Shown: piece after piece, positions 52,302 through 60,971 of the stretch
Layout: every line of letters starts with the position of its first letter
How positions within the stretch are numbered: position 1 is the first letter of the stretch
Source: Lacisediminimonas profundi
Lineage (GTDB): Bacteria > Pseudomonadota > Gammaproteobacteria > Burkholderiales > Burkholderiaceae_D
Assembly: GCF_008831265.1 (NCBI RefSeq)
Contig: NZ_VTTH01000006.1
Coordinates: forward strand, 62,001 to 126,000
Direction of reading: 5' to 3'
DNA length: 64,000 bases
Notes under the pieces: generated by a model
Told to the model about the DNA's origin: nothing
Databases searched by the model: none
The model's input: only the letters and a program-made list of their open reading frames with translations
Program-made: the position numbers and the translations under genes

Positions 52302-52823
52302 ATGACTACGACGAAATCCATAAAGAAGCCCGAAGCGAAGCCAAAGGCAAAGCCCGAATCGAAGCCAAGACCCGAAGTGGCGAAGATCGACAGCAGCGCA
52401 TACCCGCTGGAGGACAGCATTGGATTCCTGGTTTCCATCACCAACCGCAAGTTGATGCGGGTGCTGGACCAGCAGATTGCCCGCCATGGCATCACGTCCG
52501 GAACGTTCTTCTATCTGCGCGTGCTGTGGCAGGAGAACGGCATCAGCCAAGGCGACCTGGCGCGCCGCGTCAACTGCTCGGCGCCAACTGCCAATGCCGC
52601 CCTGCGAAAGTTGCAGACCGCGAAGCTGGTGGTGTTGAACAGCGATCCTGAAGACGGCAGGCGGGTCACCGTCAGCCTGACCCGGAAGGGACGCGAACTC
52701 GAGCAAAAGATACTGCCGATCATGGCGGAAAGGAACAAGCTCCTCTCCCGGGGGATGAGCAAGAAGCAGATCGATGAGCTGCGCAGGACATTGACCCTGT
52801 TGCAAGCCAACGCGGAATTTTAG
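52302..52823 (+). CDS. MarR-family transcriptional regulator
   Basis: A 173-residue MarR regulator. Residues 1-28 are a Lys/Pro-rich leader (KPEAKPKAKPESKPRPE), unusual for the family and coded by near-repeats. The winged helix follows: GITSGTFFYLRVLWQENGISQGDLARRV, recognition helix SAPTANAALRKLQ, and the wing NSDPEDGRRVTVSLTRKGRELEQ. MarR proteins usually repress aromatic-catabolic genes until a phenolic or CoA ligand binds. The inverted repeats upstream of the Rieske gene are candidate sites. It separates the oxygenase genes from the Liv transporter genes and lies in the same direction as both. Confidence 0.93.
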   Translation: MTTTKSIKKPEAKPKAKPESKPRPEVAKIDSSAYPLEDSIGFLVSITNRKLMRVLDQQIARHGITSGTFFYLRVLWQENGISQGDLARRVNCSAPTANAALRKLQTAKLVVLNSDPEDGRRVTVSLTRKGRELEQKILPIMAERNKLLSRGMSKKQIDELRRTLTLLQANAEF

Positions 52824-52868
52824 GCAACACCGGCAGTTTCTTGATCCACGCACCGACAGAGGCCATCC

Positions 52869-54080
52869 ATGGAAAAGAATCAGTTCTCCCGCAGGAAATT
52901 CTTGGCGACATCAGCTGCCGCCGGCGTTGCGCTGGCAGCACCGGCGCTGATCCAGGCGCAATCCCGCTCATCTGCGCCCATCAAGCTGGGGGTCAACCTG
53001 CCGACCTCCGGCGTCTTTGCCCAAGTTGGCCAGAACGCGATCGTGGGCATGAAAATGTACCTGGATTCGGTGAAGAGCAAAGCTGCCGGCCGCCCCATCG
53101 AATTGATCATCGAGGACGAAACGGTACAGGTGAATGTCGGCGTGGCGAAGGCGCGCAAGCTGCTGGAGAACGATCGCGTCCATGCGCTGCTGGGCGGCGT
53201 CGCCACACCGGTCATTTACGCTACGGCGCCGCTGATCATCAAGGAGCGCACGCCCTATGTCATCACAGTGGGCGGTGGCTCCGAGATAACGCGTCCAGGC
53301 AAGCGAAACAAATATACGGTGCGCACCAGCTACAACATCTGGGCACAGGCCTATCCGTTTGCCAAGTGGCTCGCGCAGAACAAGCTCAAGCGCGCCTACA
53401 TTTTTTGCCCGGACTTTGCCGCAGGCAAGGAATATGCCGCAGCATTCCGCGCCGGCTTCACCGAAGGGGGTGGCACCATCACCGGTGAGTCGTACGCGCC
53501 GCTGGCCTCGCCCGATTTCCTGCCTTTCGTGCTCAAGGTCGCTGAGACCAAGCCGGAATCGGTCTTCGGCTTCTGGGCTGCCAGCGCGGCTGTTCGCTTC
53601 CTCAAGGCCGCCGACCAGGTCGGCCTGAACCGCAGCGCCAAGCTGCTGCTTTCGGGATTCGCCACCGACTACGACACTCTTCCGGAGACCGGCAATGCAT
53701 CGATCGGCGCGCTGTCCATGCATGCGTGGAACCTCGACCTGCCGAATCCGGAAAACAAGGCATTCGTCCAGGGCTACACCTCGCAGTTCAACAAGCCGCC
53801 CTCCTACCTCCAGTTGTTCGGCTGGGATGCGCTGCGTGCCGTAGCCGCTGCAGCCGAGCGGGTCAAGGGCGATGTCGAGGACAAGGAAAAATTTGCGGCG
53901 GCCTTCCGCGGCCTGGTTTTCGCAAGCCCGCGCGGACGCATGGCCATCGACGAGACAACCGGCGACGTGGTGCAAGACCTGTACATCCGCGAAACCGTCG
54001 CCGGCGGACGCGATCTGCCGAAGATGAACGTGATCGCCACCTTGCCCAAGGCGACCGACCCGATGGCAAACCAGGCATGA
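52869..54080 (+). CDS. Branched-chain amino-acid-type ABC substrate-binding protein (LivK-like)
   Basis: A 403-residue type 1 periplasmic binding protein. The N-terminus MEKNQFSRRKFLATSAAAG is a twin-arginine (Tat) signal (SRRKFLAT), so it is exported folded; it is cleaved near IQAQ. The mature domain starts IKLGVNLPTSGVFAQVGQNAIVGMKM and has the Leu/Ile/Val-binding lobes with GVATPVIYATAPLIIKERTPYV. In catabolic islands such proteins often bind aromatic acids rather than amino acids. It is the first gene of a complete Liv-type system at 52869-57469. The start codon follows GGCCATCC, a weak site. Confidence 0.93.
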   Translation: MEKNQFSRRKFLATSAAAGVALAAPALIQAQSRSSAPIKLGVNLPTSGVFAQVGQNAIVGMKMYLDSVKSKAAGRPIELIIEDETVQVNVGVAKARKLLENDRVHALLGGVATPVIYATAPLIIKERTPYVITVGGGSEITRPGKRNKYTVRTSYNIWAQAYPFAKWLAQNKLKRAYIFCPDFAAGKEYAAAFRAGFTEGGGTITGESYAPLASPDFLPFVLKVAETKPESVFGFWAASAAVRFLKAADQVGLNRSAKLLLSGFATDYDTLPETGNASIGALSMHAWNLDLPNPENKAFVQGYTSQFNKPPSYLQLFGWDALRAVAAAAERVKGDVEDKEKFAAAFRGLVFASPRGRMAIDETTGDVVQDLYIRETVAGGRDLPKMNVIATLPKATDPMANQA

Positions 54081-54119
54081 TGGCAATTTCTCTGATCGTC
54101 GAAACGGCAGCCGACTGAT

Positions 54120-54998
54120 ATGGATTATGTTTTCATACAGCTCCTGAATGGACTGTCGTTCAGCCTGCTGCTGTTCTTCGCAGCAGCAGGCTTGTCGATC
54201 ACCTTCGGGCTGCTCAACCTCGCCAACCTTGCGCACGGCGGCTTCTACATGATCGGCGTCTATATCGCGTTGACTGTGCTGGCCGCCACCAAGAACTTCT
54301 GGCTGGCCCTGGTCATCGCGCCCGTCCTGGTCGCCGGCCTGGGTGCCCTGATGGAACTGGGCTTCCTGCGCAAGCTTTATCGGCGCGACCACCTCGACCA
54401 GGTATTGCTGACACTGGGCTTTGCCTACCTGATCTGGGACCTTGCGAACTGGATCTGGGGCGGCGACCCTTACCTGCTGCCGCCGCCGGCCGGCCTGGAC
54501 AGCTCGATCAAGATTGCGAATATCAGCTACCCGGTGTATCGCCTCGGCGTGCTGAGCGCCGGCATTCTGCTGGCGACGACGCTGCTGTGGGTAGAAGCCC
54601 GTACCCGCATCGGTGCGATTATCCGCGCCGGCGTTTCCGACCCGGACATGCTGCGCGCCATGGGCGTGAATGTCAGCCTGGTGTTCACGCTCACATTCTG
54701 CTTCGGCGCGGCACTTGCCGGTCTCGGCGGCGTCGTCGGCGCACCCATCATCGGCCTCTATCGCGACGTCGACTTCGAGGTGCTGATGCTGGCCACCGTC
54801 GTGGTCGTGGTCGGCGGCCTTGGCTCCCTGCGCGGCACGCTCGCCAGTTGCCTGCTGGTGGGCATCCTGGACAGCCTGGGCAAGGTCTATTTCCCGGACT
54901 TTTCGTTGGTCTCGATCTACATCGTCATGGTGGTTGTGCTGCTGGTGCGGCCATCGGGCCTGTTCGGGCTCCAACGTTCACACATCACAGGGCATTGA
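54120..54998 (+). CDS. livH: Liv-type ABC transporter permease (LivH)
   Basis: A 292-residue inner-membrane permease with about eight hydrophobic segments. The LivH start is FIQLLNGLSFSLLLFFAAAGLSITFGLLNLANLAHGGFYMIG (key residues NGLxxGxxYxLxAxGLxLxFGxxxxxNxAHG). The cytoplasmic loop contacting the ATPase contains RAGVSDPDMLRAMGVNV. It lies 39 nt after the binding-protein gene and 1 nt before livM. It forms the translocation channel with LivM. Confidence 0.94.
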   Translation: MDYVFIQLLNGLSFSLLLFFAAAGLSITFGLLNLANLAHGGFYMIGVYIALTVLAATKNFWLALVIAPVLVAGLGALMELGFLRKLYRRDHLDQVLLTLGFAYLIWDLANWIWGGDPYLLPPPAGLDSSIKIANISYPVYRLGVLSAGILLATTLLWVEARTRIGAIIRAGVSDPDMLRAMGVNVSLVFTLTFCFGAALAGLGGVVGAPIIGLYRDVDFEVLMLATVVVVVGGLGSLRGTLASCLLVGILDSLGKVYFPDFSLVSIYIVMVVVLLVRPSGLFGLQRSHITGH

Positions 54999-54999
54999 C

Positions 55000-56019
55000 A
55001 TGAAATCGACGATGTCTCCCATTTCCATAGCCGTCGCGCCACCGGTGTCCGGCCCGCTCGGCGCCGATGCCGAGAAGCGCCGCACCAGGCTGGAAATGCT
55101 GGTTTTGTTATTGCTGATCCTGCCCGTGATGTTGAAGAGCGGATATGGCGTCACGGTACTGACCGAAGTGATGGTGTTCGCCATCGCTGCGATGAGCCTC
55201 GACTTGCTTCTGGGTTACACCGGACTGGCCTCGTTCGGCCACGCCATGTTCTTCGGGATGGGCGCGTACGCGGCGGGCTTGCTGGGGGTGCACTATCCGG
55301 CCCTTCTGCCATTCACACTTGCCGCCGCCGCGCTGGTCGGTGCCGTTGCTGCCTGCGGCACCGCCTACCTGGTGCTGCGATCGGCCGGGATCTACTTCAT
55401 CTTCCTGACCCTCGCTTTGTCGCAAATGATCTTTGCCGTGGCGTTCAAGTGGAAATGGCTGACCGGCGGCGATGATGGCCTGCCCGGGGTGCCTCGCCCC
55501 AGTTTCGGTCCGCTGGACCGTTATTTCAGCGCCGACGACAACACCGTGTTCTACGTCCTGACACTGGTGGTCTTCGTGCTCTCCTACCTGGCACTCAAGC
55601 GCATTACCAATTCGCCTTTCGGCTCGGTATTGATCGGGATCCGGGAAAACCGCAGCCGCATGGAAGCCCTGGGCTACGACACGCGCGCCTACATGATCGC
55701 GGCATTTGCCATCGCGGGACTGTTCGCCGGCGTTGCCGGCGGGCTGTTCGCCCACCAGTTCCGCCTGGTCTCGCCGGAACAGTTGCACTGGCAAGCGTCG
55801 GCAATCCTGCTGGTGATGGTGGTGCTCGGCGGCTCCGGCTCACTGATCGGGCCGGTGATTGGCTCGCTGCTTATCATCCTGCTGCAAAACGTGGTCTCCA
55901 GCTACACGCAGCGCTGGCCGTCAATCATGGCGGTGTCCTTCATCATCGTGGTGTTGTATGCACGCGGCGGCATATGGGGTTTCATCAGCAAGCTCGGGCA
56001 GTCGCGGGGGGAGAAATGA
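55000..56019 (+). CDS. livM: Liv-type ABC transporter permease (LivM)
   Basis: A 339-residue permease. After a polar N-terminal 30 residues (ending AEKRRTRLE) it has about nine hydrophobic segments and the LivM hallmarks LDLLLGYTGLASFGHAMFFGMGAYA and IRENRSRMEALGYDTRAYMIAAF, the latter the ATPase-contact loop. The ATG at 55000 is 1 nt after the livH stop; a longer frame upstream lies inside livH. Its stop overlaps the livG start. It pairs with LivH to move the substrate. Confidence 0.94.
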   Translation: MKSTMSPISIAVAPPVSGPLGADAEKRRTRLEMLVLLLLILPVMLKSGYGVTVLTEVMVFAIAAMSLDLLLGYTGLASFGHAMFFGMGAYAAGLLGVHYPALLPFTLAAAALVGAVAACGTAYLVLRSAGIYFIFLTLALSQMIFAVAFKWKWLTGGDDGLPGVPRPSFGPLDRYFSADDNTVFYVLTLVVFVLSYLALKRITNSPFGSVLIGIRENRSRMEALGYDTRAYMIAAFAIAGLFAGVAGGLFAHQFRLVSPEQLHWQASAILLVMVVLGGSGSLIGPVIGSLLIILLQNVVSSYTQRWPSIMAVSFIIVVLYARGGIWGFISKLGQSRGEK

Positions 56020-56765
56020 GCGCTCTCATCGCGACCGGCATCACCCGGCGCTACAGCGGCTTCAACGCCCTGGAGGACGTGAATTTTTCGCTTGCGGCAG
56101 GCGAGCGCCGGGCTCTGATAGGTCCCAACGGAGCCGGCAAGTCAACTTTGTTCGACATCCTCGGCGGCCAGCGCGAGCCGAGTTCCGGGACCATCACCTT
56201 TGACGGCCAGGACATCACCAGGCAACCGGCTCACCAGCGTGCGCTCAACGGACTGGCCCGCACTTTCCAGCGCAACAACCTGTGCCAGGCACTGAGCGTG
56301 CTGGAGAACATCCGGCTTGCGGTGCAGGCGCACGGCAAGGCGAAGCATGACCTGATGCGCCACGCTAAAGCGCACACCGCGATCGTTGAGCGCGCGGAAC
56401 AGGTGCTGGAAAACATGTCGATGTCCAGCCTGGCCATGCGCCGCGCCGGCGAACTCTCCTACGGCGACCAGCGCAAGCTTGAAATCGCGATGGCGATTGC
56501 GAGCGAGCCGCGCGTGCTGATGGTCGATGAACCTACCGCTGGCATGTCGCCGGCGGAAACCGCAGAAATGGTGGCGGTAATGCAAAATCTTCCACGATCG
56601 ATGTCCCTGCTGATCGTCGAGCACGACATGGATGTGGTAGCAGCGCTGGCAGACCGCACCACTGTGCTGCAAAACGGCATCGTGATCGCGGAAGGCAGCT
56701 GGGACGACGTCCGCAACAGCGAAGTCGTGCAACGAGCGTATATCGGCGGGCAAAGGACACCTTGA
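56016..56765 (+). CDS. livG: Liv-type ABC transporter ATPase (LivG)
   Basis: A 249-residue ABC ATPase. Walker A is GPNGAGKSTLFD, the Q-loop region FQRNNLCQALSVLENI, the signature ELSYGDQRKLEIAMAIA and Walker B RVLMVDEPTAGMSP. SLLIVEHDMDVV carries the switch His. ARTFQRNNL is the LivG-type substitution near the Q loop. The start at 56016 overlaps the livM stop. It powers LivHM together with LivF. Confidence 0.95.
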   Translation: MSALIATGITRRYSGFNALEDVNFSLAAGERRALIGPNGAGKSTLFDILGGQREPSSGTITFDGQDITRQPAHQRALNGLARTFQRNNLCQALSVLENIRLAVQAHGKAKHDLMRHAKAHTAIVERAEQVLENMSMSSLAMRRAGELSYGDQRKLEIAMAIASEPRVLMVDEPTAGMSPAETAEMVAVMQNLPRSMSLLIVEHDMDVVAALADRTTVLQNGIVIAEGSWDDVRNSEVVQRAYIGGQRTP

Positions 56766-56767
56766 CG

Positions 56768-57469
56768 ATGCTGCAACTCGAATCAGTCAACACGCACTAC
56801 GGCAGCAGCCACATCCTGCAGGGCGTGAACATGCAGGTCAACGAAGGCGAGGTGGTCTGCCTGCTCGGGCGCAACGGCGCCGGCAAGACCACCACGGTCT
56901 CGTCTATCGTCGGCTTTGCCCCGCCCAGCAGCGGCAACATCACTTTCAAAGGCGTCGACATCACTCGCATGCCGGTGGAGCGCCGGGCACGTGCAGGCAT
57001 TGCGCTGGTGCCGCAGGGCCGGCGGGTATTCCCGATGCTCACCGTCCGGGAAAACCTTGAAGTTGGCAAGCGTCCACTACCAGGCGGGTGGGACCTGGAA
57101 CGGGTCTACGCCATGTTTCCCCGCCTGAAGGAACGCATGGGCAACCTCGGCAGCAACCTCTCCGGGGGCGAGCAGCAGATGGTGGCGATTGGCCGCGCAT
57201 TGATGGCCAATCCCTCGCTGATCCTGATGGATGAGCCGTCGGAAGGACTGGCGCCGCTCATCATCGAGGAAATGTACCGTCACATCGAGCAAATTGCCAG
57301 GGATGGCACTGCCATCTTGCTGGTGGAGCACAGCCTGGACCAGGCAATTCGCATGGCTAGCCGCATCTACATCATGAACAAGGGATCGATCATGTTCGAA
57401 ACCAATGATCCGAACGAACTCACCCAGGAAACACGGCACCGCTTGCTGGGCGTGGGCCACAAGGAATGA
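56768..57469 (+). CDS. livF: Liv-type ABC transporter ATPase (LivF)
   Basis: A 233-residue ABC ATPase. Walker A is LGRNGAGKTTTVSSI, the Q-loop region IALVPQGRRVFPMLTVRENLE, the signature NLSGGEQQMVAIGRALM and Walker B LILMDEPSEGLAP. AILLVEHSLDQAIRMA holds the switch His. VPQGRRVFPxLTV is typical of LivF. The ATG at 56768 follows the livG stop by 2 nt, while TTG at 56762 would overlap it. The stop overlaps the next gene, so the GGT-like enzyme is coupled to the transporter. Confidence 0.95.
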   Translation: MLQLESVNTHYGSSHILQGVNMQVNEGEVVCLLGRNGAGKTTTVSSIVGFAPPSSGNITFKGVDITRMPVERRARAGIALVPQGRRVFPMLTVRENLEVGKRPLPGGWDLERVYAMFPRLKERMGNLGSNLSGGEQQMVAIGRALMANPSLILMDEPSEGLAPLIIEEMYRHIEQIARDGTAILLVEHSLDQAIRMASRIYIMNKGSIMFETNDPNELTQETRHRLLGVGHKE

Positions 57470-59007
57470 AGATCCGTCCTGTCCGGGCCGCACGCGGCAT
57501 GGTTGGCGCCGGCAATCCGCTGGCCAGCGCCGAAGGACTGGCAGTGCTGCGCGCAGGCGGCAATGCCTTTGACGCCGCTGTCGCCGCGGCCGCAGTACTG
57601 GCCGTCGTCTCGCCTCATGAGTGCGGGCTCGGTGGCGACCTGCTGGCCGTGGTGCACCACGCAAAGACCGGCCGCACGATGGCGCTCAATGCAAGCGGCC
57701 GCTCGCCGGCAGCAGCCACCGTCGACCGCTATCCCGACGGCATGCCCCTGACCGGCCCGCGCTCCGTATCGGTACCCGGAATGGTCGGCGGCTGGGCCGC
57801 CCTGCTGGAAGGCTTCGGCACACGCCCCTTCGGCAAGCTGCTGTCCGGCGCGATCCAATATGCCGAGCAGGGCTTTCCGGCTTACGACGACCTGATCGAA
57901 AACGCGGCACAGCGCACGGCATCGATTTTTGCGAACCCGCACTGCAAGGCATTGTTTTTCCCGCAGGATCGGCCTTTGCGCGAGGGAGAGATGATCCGCC
58001 AGGCCGCTGCCGGCAGGACTCTGCGCGCAATCGCCGCGGACGGCGCTGCCGGTTTCTATCGCGGCCCGGTGGCTGAATCGATGGCGCACACCGTGCAGGC
58101 TGGCGGCGGCCTGCTTTGCGCCGCTGACCTCGCTGCCTTTGAACCGCTGTGGCAGGATGTGATGGACGCGCATTTCGGCGAGCACCGCATTTGCACCATG
58201 CCGCCAAGCTCATGGGCGACGGCCATGCTGCTGCAAATGTCCTTGATGGAAGCAGAGGGCATTGCGCCCCTATCGCAAGAAGCTGAATTTGTGCTGCAGG
58301 GCATCCGCACCCGGCGCCAGGCCTATGCAATGCTGGAAGGATGTATCGCCGATCCCGACGTCGCGGGTGAGCAGGCGCGCACCGTGCTGAACCAGCATCG
58401 TGCAGGCTTGGCAACGGGAGCGTGCCCGCCGGCACAGCCGGAAGGCCTGCATGGCATGGACACCAGCAATGTCGTGGTCATCGACAATGAAGGCAATGCC
58501 GTATCGCTTCTGCAAAGCGTGTTCGTCCCGTTTGGCTCCGGCGTGCTGGACCCCGAAACCGGCGCGCTCTTCAATAACCGCATGCGCGGCTTCGGCACCC
58601 GCCCGGACGATCCCAACTGCGTCGCACCTGGCAAGCGACCAGCGCAAACCTTGACGCCGGTCCTGGTGCTGAAGAATGGACAAGCGTGGCTGGCATGCGG
58701 CACGCCGGGCGGACCGGGCCAAACCGGCACCATGGCGCAATTCGCGGCGCGGCTGCTGTTCCACGGACAATCGATGCAGGATGCAATCGGCGCACCTCGC
58801 TGGTCCAAGACCCTGGTCGGCGACTTCATCCTGGAAGACACCGCAAGTCCCGCACTGCAGCAGGCGGTCCTGAAGGACGAACCCGAAGTGAAGGTAGCGC
58901 CATGGGGATCGATCAATTTCGGCTCCATCGTGGCTATCATGCGCGATGGCGAAGGCCTGGTCGGCTGCGCGGATAATCGGCGCAACGCAGCGATGCACGG
59001 CTTTTGA
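57466..59007 (+). CDS. Gamma-glutamyltransferase-like Ntn hydrolase in the catabolic operon
   Basis: A 513-residue GGT-family protein, related in fold to the one at 1069-2676 but clearly different in sequence. The N-terminal ASAEGLAVLRAGGNAFDAAVAA and the ECGLGGDLLAVV motif are family-typical. The putative autoprocessing nucleophile is Thr333 in GMDTSNVVVIDNEGNAV, followed by FGSGVLDPETGALFNNRM and the PGKRPAQTLTP segment. No signal peptide is present, so it acts in the cytoplasm. It overlaps livF by ATGA, and the substrate entering through Liv is therefore likely an amide or gamma-glutamyl-like conjugate. It could also be an amide hydrolase or acylase. Confidence 0.88.
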   Translation: MKIRPVRAARGMVGAGNPLASAEGLAVLRAGGNAFDAAVAAAAVLAVVSPHECGLGGDLLAVVHHAKTGRTMALNASGRSPAAATVDRYPDGMPLTGPRSVSVPGMVGGWAALLEGFGTRPFGKLLSGAIQYAEQGFPAYDDLIENAAQRTASIFANPHCKALFFPQDRPLREGEMIRQAAAGRTLRAIAADGAAGFYRGPVAESMAHTVQAGGGLLCAADLAAFEPLWQDVMDAHFGEHRICTMPPSSWATAMLLQMSLMEAEGIAPLSQEAEFVLQGIRTRRQAYAMLEGCIADPDVAGEQARTVLNQHRAGLATGACPPAQPEGLHGMDTSNVVVIDNEGNAVSLLQSVFVPFGSGVLDPETGALFNNRMRGFGTRPDDPNCVAPGKRPAQTLTPVLVLKNGQAWLACGTPGGPGQTGTMAQFAARLLFHGQSMQDAIGAPRWSKTLVGDFILEDTASPALQQAVLKDEPEVKVAPWGSINFGSIVAIMRDGEGLVGCADNRRNAAMHGF

Positions 59008-59043
59008 ACCATCCACCTCAAGCCCTACAGTCAAGGAATCATC

Positions 59044-59511
59044 ATGAGCGGAAAACTCGACACGCACCTCAAACAGGCTGGCATTGAAATCCCGCCAGCT
59101 GGCCCCGCCGCCGGCAATTACCTGAACTTTGTCGTCAGCGGCAACATGGCCTACATCGCAGGTTCGGTGCCGATTGAAAACGGGGTCCGCAAATTCATCG
59201 GCAAGGTCGGCCGCGAATTTTCGATTGAAGAAGGCCAGAAGGCAGCTGAACTGGCGGCGCTCAACATGCTGGCGCGCCTGAAGGAAGCCTGCGGCGGCGA
59301 CCTCGATCGCGTGGTCCGTTGCGTCAGGCTGACGGGCTACGTCAATGCACCCGATGATTTCACCGAGCAACCCAAGGTGATCAACGGCGCATCAGACCTG
59401 ATGGTCAGGGTATTTGGCGAGGCGGGCAAGCACACGCGCACGGCGATCGGCGTCGCTTCGCTTCCTTTCGGCGTCGCGGCCGAAGTGGAAGGCGTTTTCG
59501 AGATTCGTTGA
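59044..59511 (+). CDS. RidA/YjgF-family protein
   Basis: A 155-residue RidA-superfamily protein of the longer type: GNYLNFVVSGNMAYIAGSVPIENG, KAAELAALNMLARLKEACGGDLDRVVRCVRLTGYV and the C-terminal TRTAIGVASLPFGVAAEVEGVFEI (each a family block). The Arg in TRTAIGVASLP aligns with the Arg that gives RidA its imine-hydrolysing activity. RidA relatives hydrolyse enamine or imine intermediates, and 2-aminomuconate deaminases of aminophenol pathways also belong to this superfamily. Its place between a GGT-like amidase and a dienelactone hydrolase suggests deamination of a pathway intermediate. That is inferred. Confidence 0.9.
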   Translation: MSGKLDTHLKQAGIEIPPAGPAAGNYLNFVVSGNMAYIAGSVPIENGVRKFIGKVGREFSIEEGQKAAELAALNMLARLKEACGGDLDRVVRCVRLTGYVNAPDDFTEQPKVINGASDLMVRVFGEAGKHTRTAIGVASLPFGVAAEVEGVFEIR

Positions 59512-59516
59512 TACCC

Positions 59517-60170
59517 ATGACAGTCAACGCAAACACGCTGCCCGCCTGGCGTAGCGATCCTGCTGGCCCGGCGCGCGGCGCCGTGATCGTCGTGCATGAA
59601 ATATTTGGCCTCACGCCTCACATCAAATCACTGTGTGTGCGGCTAGCCGGCGACGGCTATATTGCAGTTGCTCCCGACCTGTTCGCGGGGCAGTTCGATG
59701 GTGAATTCCTGCCCTACACGCCGGACGGAAAGCAGACCGGCATCGCCGTCAAGAACCAGCTTGGCGAGGAAGCAATGGCGGCGCAACTGGCGCTGTGGGT
59801 AGAACAGCTGGCTACGGAAAACAATGTTGCCGTCATCGGCTTTTGCCTTGGCGGAACGCTGGCGTGGCTGTGCTCGGCGTTGCCCGGCGTGTCATGCGCA
59901 GTAGCCTACTACGGCGTCGGCCTGGGCCGTCATCTCGGCGTCCATCCACGGGCTCCGGTCCTGATGCATTTCGGCCGCAGGGATCCATCGATCCCGGCCG
60001 CCGAAATAGCGGCACTGCGTGACGCGCATCCCGCTCTCGAAATCCACGAATACGACGCCGGCCACGCATTCAACCGGGACGACGACGTCAACTATCAGGA
60101 AGCCAGCGCCAAGCCGGCGTGGCAGCGGACCATGGCTTTCCTCGACCAGCATCTTGGAGAAAAATCATGA
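59517..60170 (+). CDS. Dienelactone hydrolase family protein
   Basis: A 217-residue alpha/beta hydrolase of the dienelactone hydrolase (DLH) family. The catalytic triad is visible: Cys110 in VIGFCLGGTLAW, Asp156 in GRRDPSIP and His183 in DAGHAFNRD. Glu28 in VVHEIFGL is the residue that holds the Cys in DLH. The enzyme hydrolyses enol-lactones formed in aromatic degradation. The ATG at 59517 is 6 nt past the RidA stop; upstream TTG is less likely. Its stop overlaps the next SDR gene. Confidence 0.92.
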   Translation: MTVNANTLPAWRSDPAGPARGAVIVVHEIFGLTPHIKSLCVRLAGDGYIAVAPDLFAGQFDGEFLPYTPDGKQTGIAVKNQLGEEAMAAQLALWVEQLATENNVAVIGFCLGGTLAWLCSALPGVSCAVAYYGVGLGRHLGVHPRAPVLMHFGRRDPSIPAAEIAALRDAHPALEIHEYDAGHAFNRDDDVNYQEASAKPAWQRTMAFLDQHLGEKS

Positions 60171-60922
60171 AGCGACTGGCTGGCAAAGTGATCCTGGTCA
60201 CTGGCGCCGCCCGCGGGCTGGGCCGGGCGTTCGCCGAGCGCTGCGCACAGGAGGGCGCTGCGCTGGCCCTGATCGACGTACTGGCGGATGCCGGCGAAGA
60301 AACGGCGAGGGGATTGGCTGCGCAAGGCACCGATGTCATCTTTCGCCGCTGTGACATTACCCGGACCGATGAGCTGGATGCGCTGCGCGATGAGATTCAA
60401 GCGCGCTGGGGCCGGCTGGACGGGCTGGTGAACAACGCGGCGCTGGCGACCGGCCTGGCCGGGAAAACATTCGACCAGATCGAAGAAGCGAATTGGGATC
60501 GCGTGTTCCAGGTCAACGTGAAGGGCACCTGGCTGGTGACCAAGGCTGTGCTGCCACTGTTGAAGGCGGCTGGCGAGGGGCGCATCGTCAACCTTGCATC
60601 CGACACTGCCATCTGGGGCGCAGACCTGTTCATGCACTACGTTGCCAGCAAGGGCGCCATCATCGCGATGACACGTGCCATGGCGCGCGAACTGGCGCCG
60701 TTCCAGATAACGGTCAACGCCATTGCGCCGGGATTGACGACAACGGAAGCGACCGAACTTGCCCCGCCACGGCGCTGGCAGCAATACCTGGACAACCAGC
60801 TGGTCAAGCGCAGTCCGGAACCGGAGGACATCGTCGGCGCTGCAGCCATGCTGCTGTCGGCCGATTCCAGCTTCATCACCGGCCAGACCATCATCATCAA
60901 TGGCGGAATGACGCTGTCCTGA
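60167..60922 (+). CDS. SDR-family oxidoreductase with intact catalytic motif
   Basis: A 251-residue classical SDR. The cofactor motif is VTGAARGLGRAF near residues 12-23, with NNAALATG at the NNAG site. The catalytic Ser is in VNLASDTAIWG and the Tyr-Lys pair in MHYVASKGAIIAMT. The VNAIAPGLTTTEAT region follows. An Asp in LIDVLADA after beta-2 suggests NAD(H) preference. In this operon it could oxidize a dihydrodiol or an alcohol intermediate. Its ATG overlaps the dienelactone-hydrolase stop, and the PDR reductase follows after 49 nt. Confidence 0.93.
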   Translation: MKRLAGKVILVTGAARGLGRAFAERCAQEGAALALIDVLADAGEETARGLAAQGTDVIFRRCDITRTDELDALRDEIQARWGRLDGLVNNAALATGLAGKTFDQIEEANWDRVFQVNVKGTWLVTKAVLPLLKAAGEGRIVNLASDTAIWGADLFMHYVASKGAIIAMTRAMARELAPFQITVNAIAPGLTTTEATELAPPRRWQQYLDNQLVKRSPEPEDIVGAAAMLLSADSSFITGQTIIINGGMTLS

Positions 60923-60971
60923 AATCCGCAATCCGCCATTGACCTGTCACGGCACCGCACCAATCCACATC

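Noticed and set aside
52968-54974. A 668-codon minus-strand open frame opposite the Liv genes
   Set aside because: It spans two real genes and their gap, and its translation shows no domain or signal.
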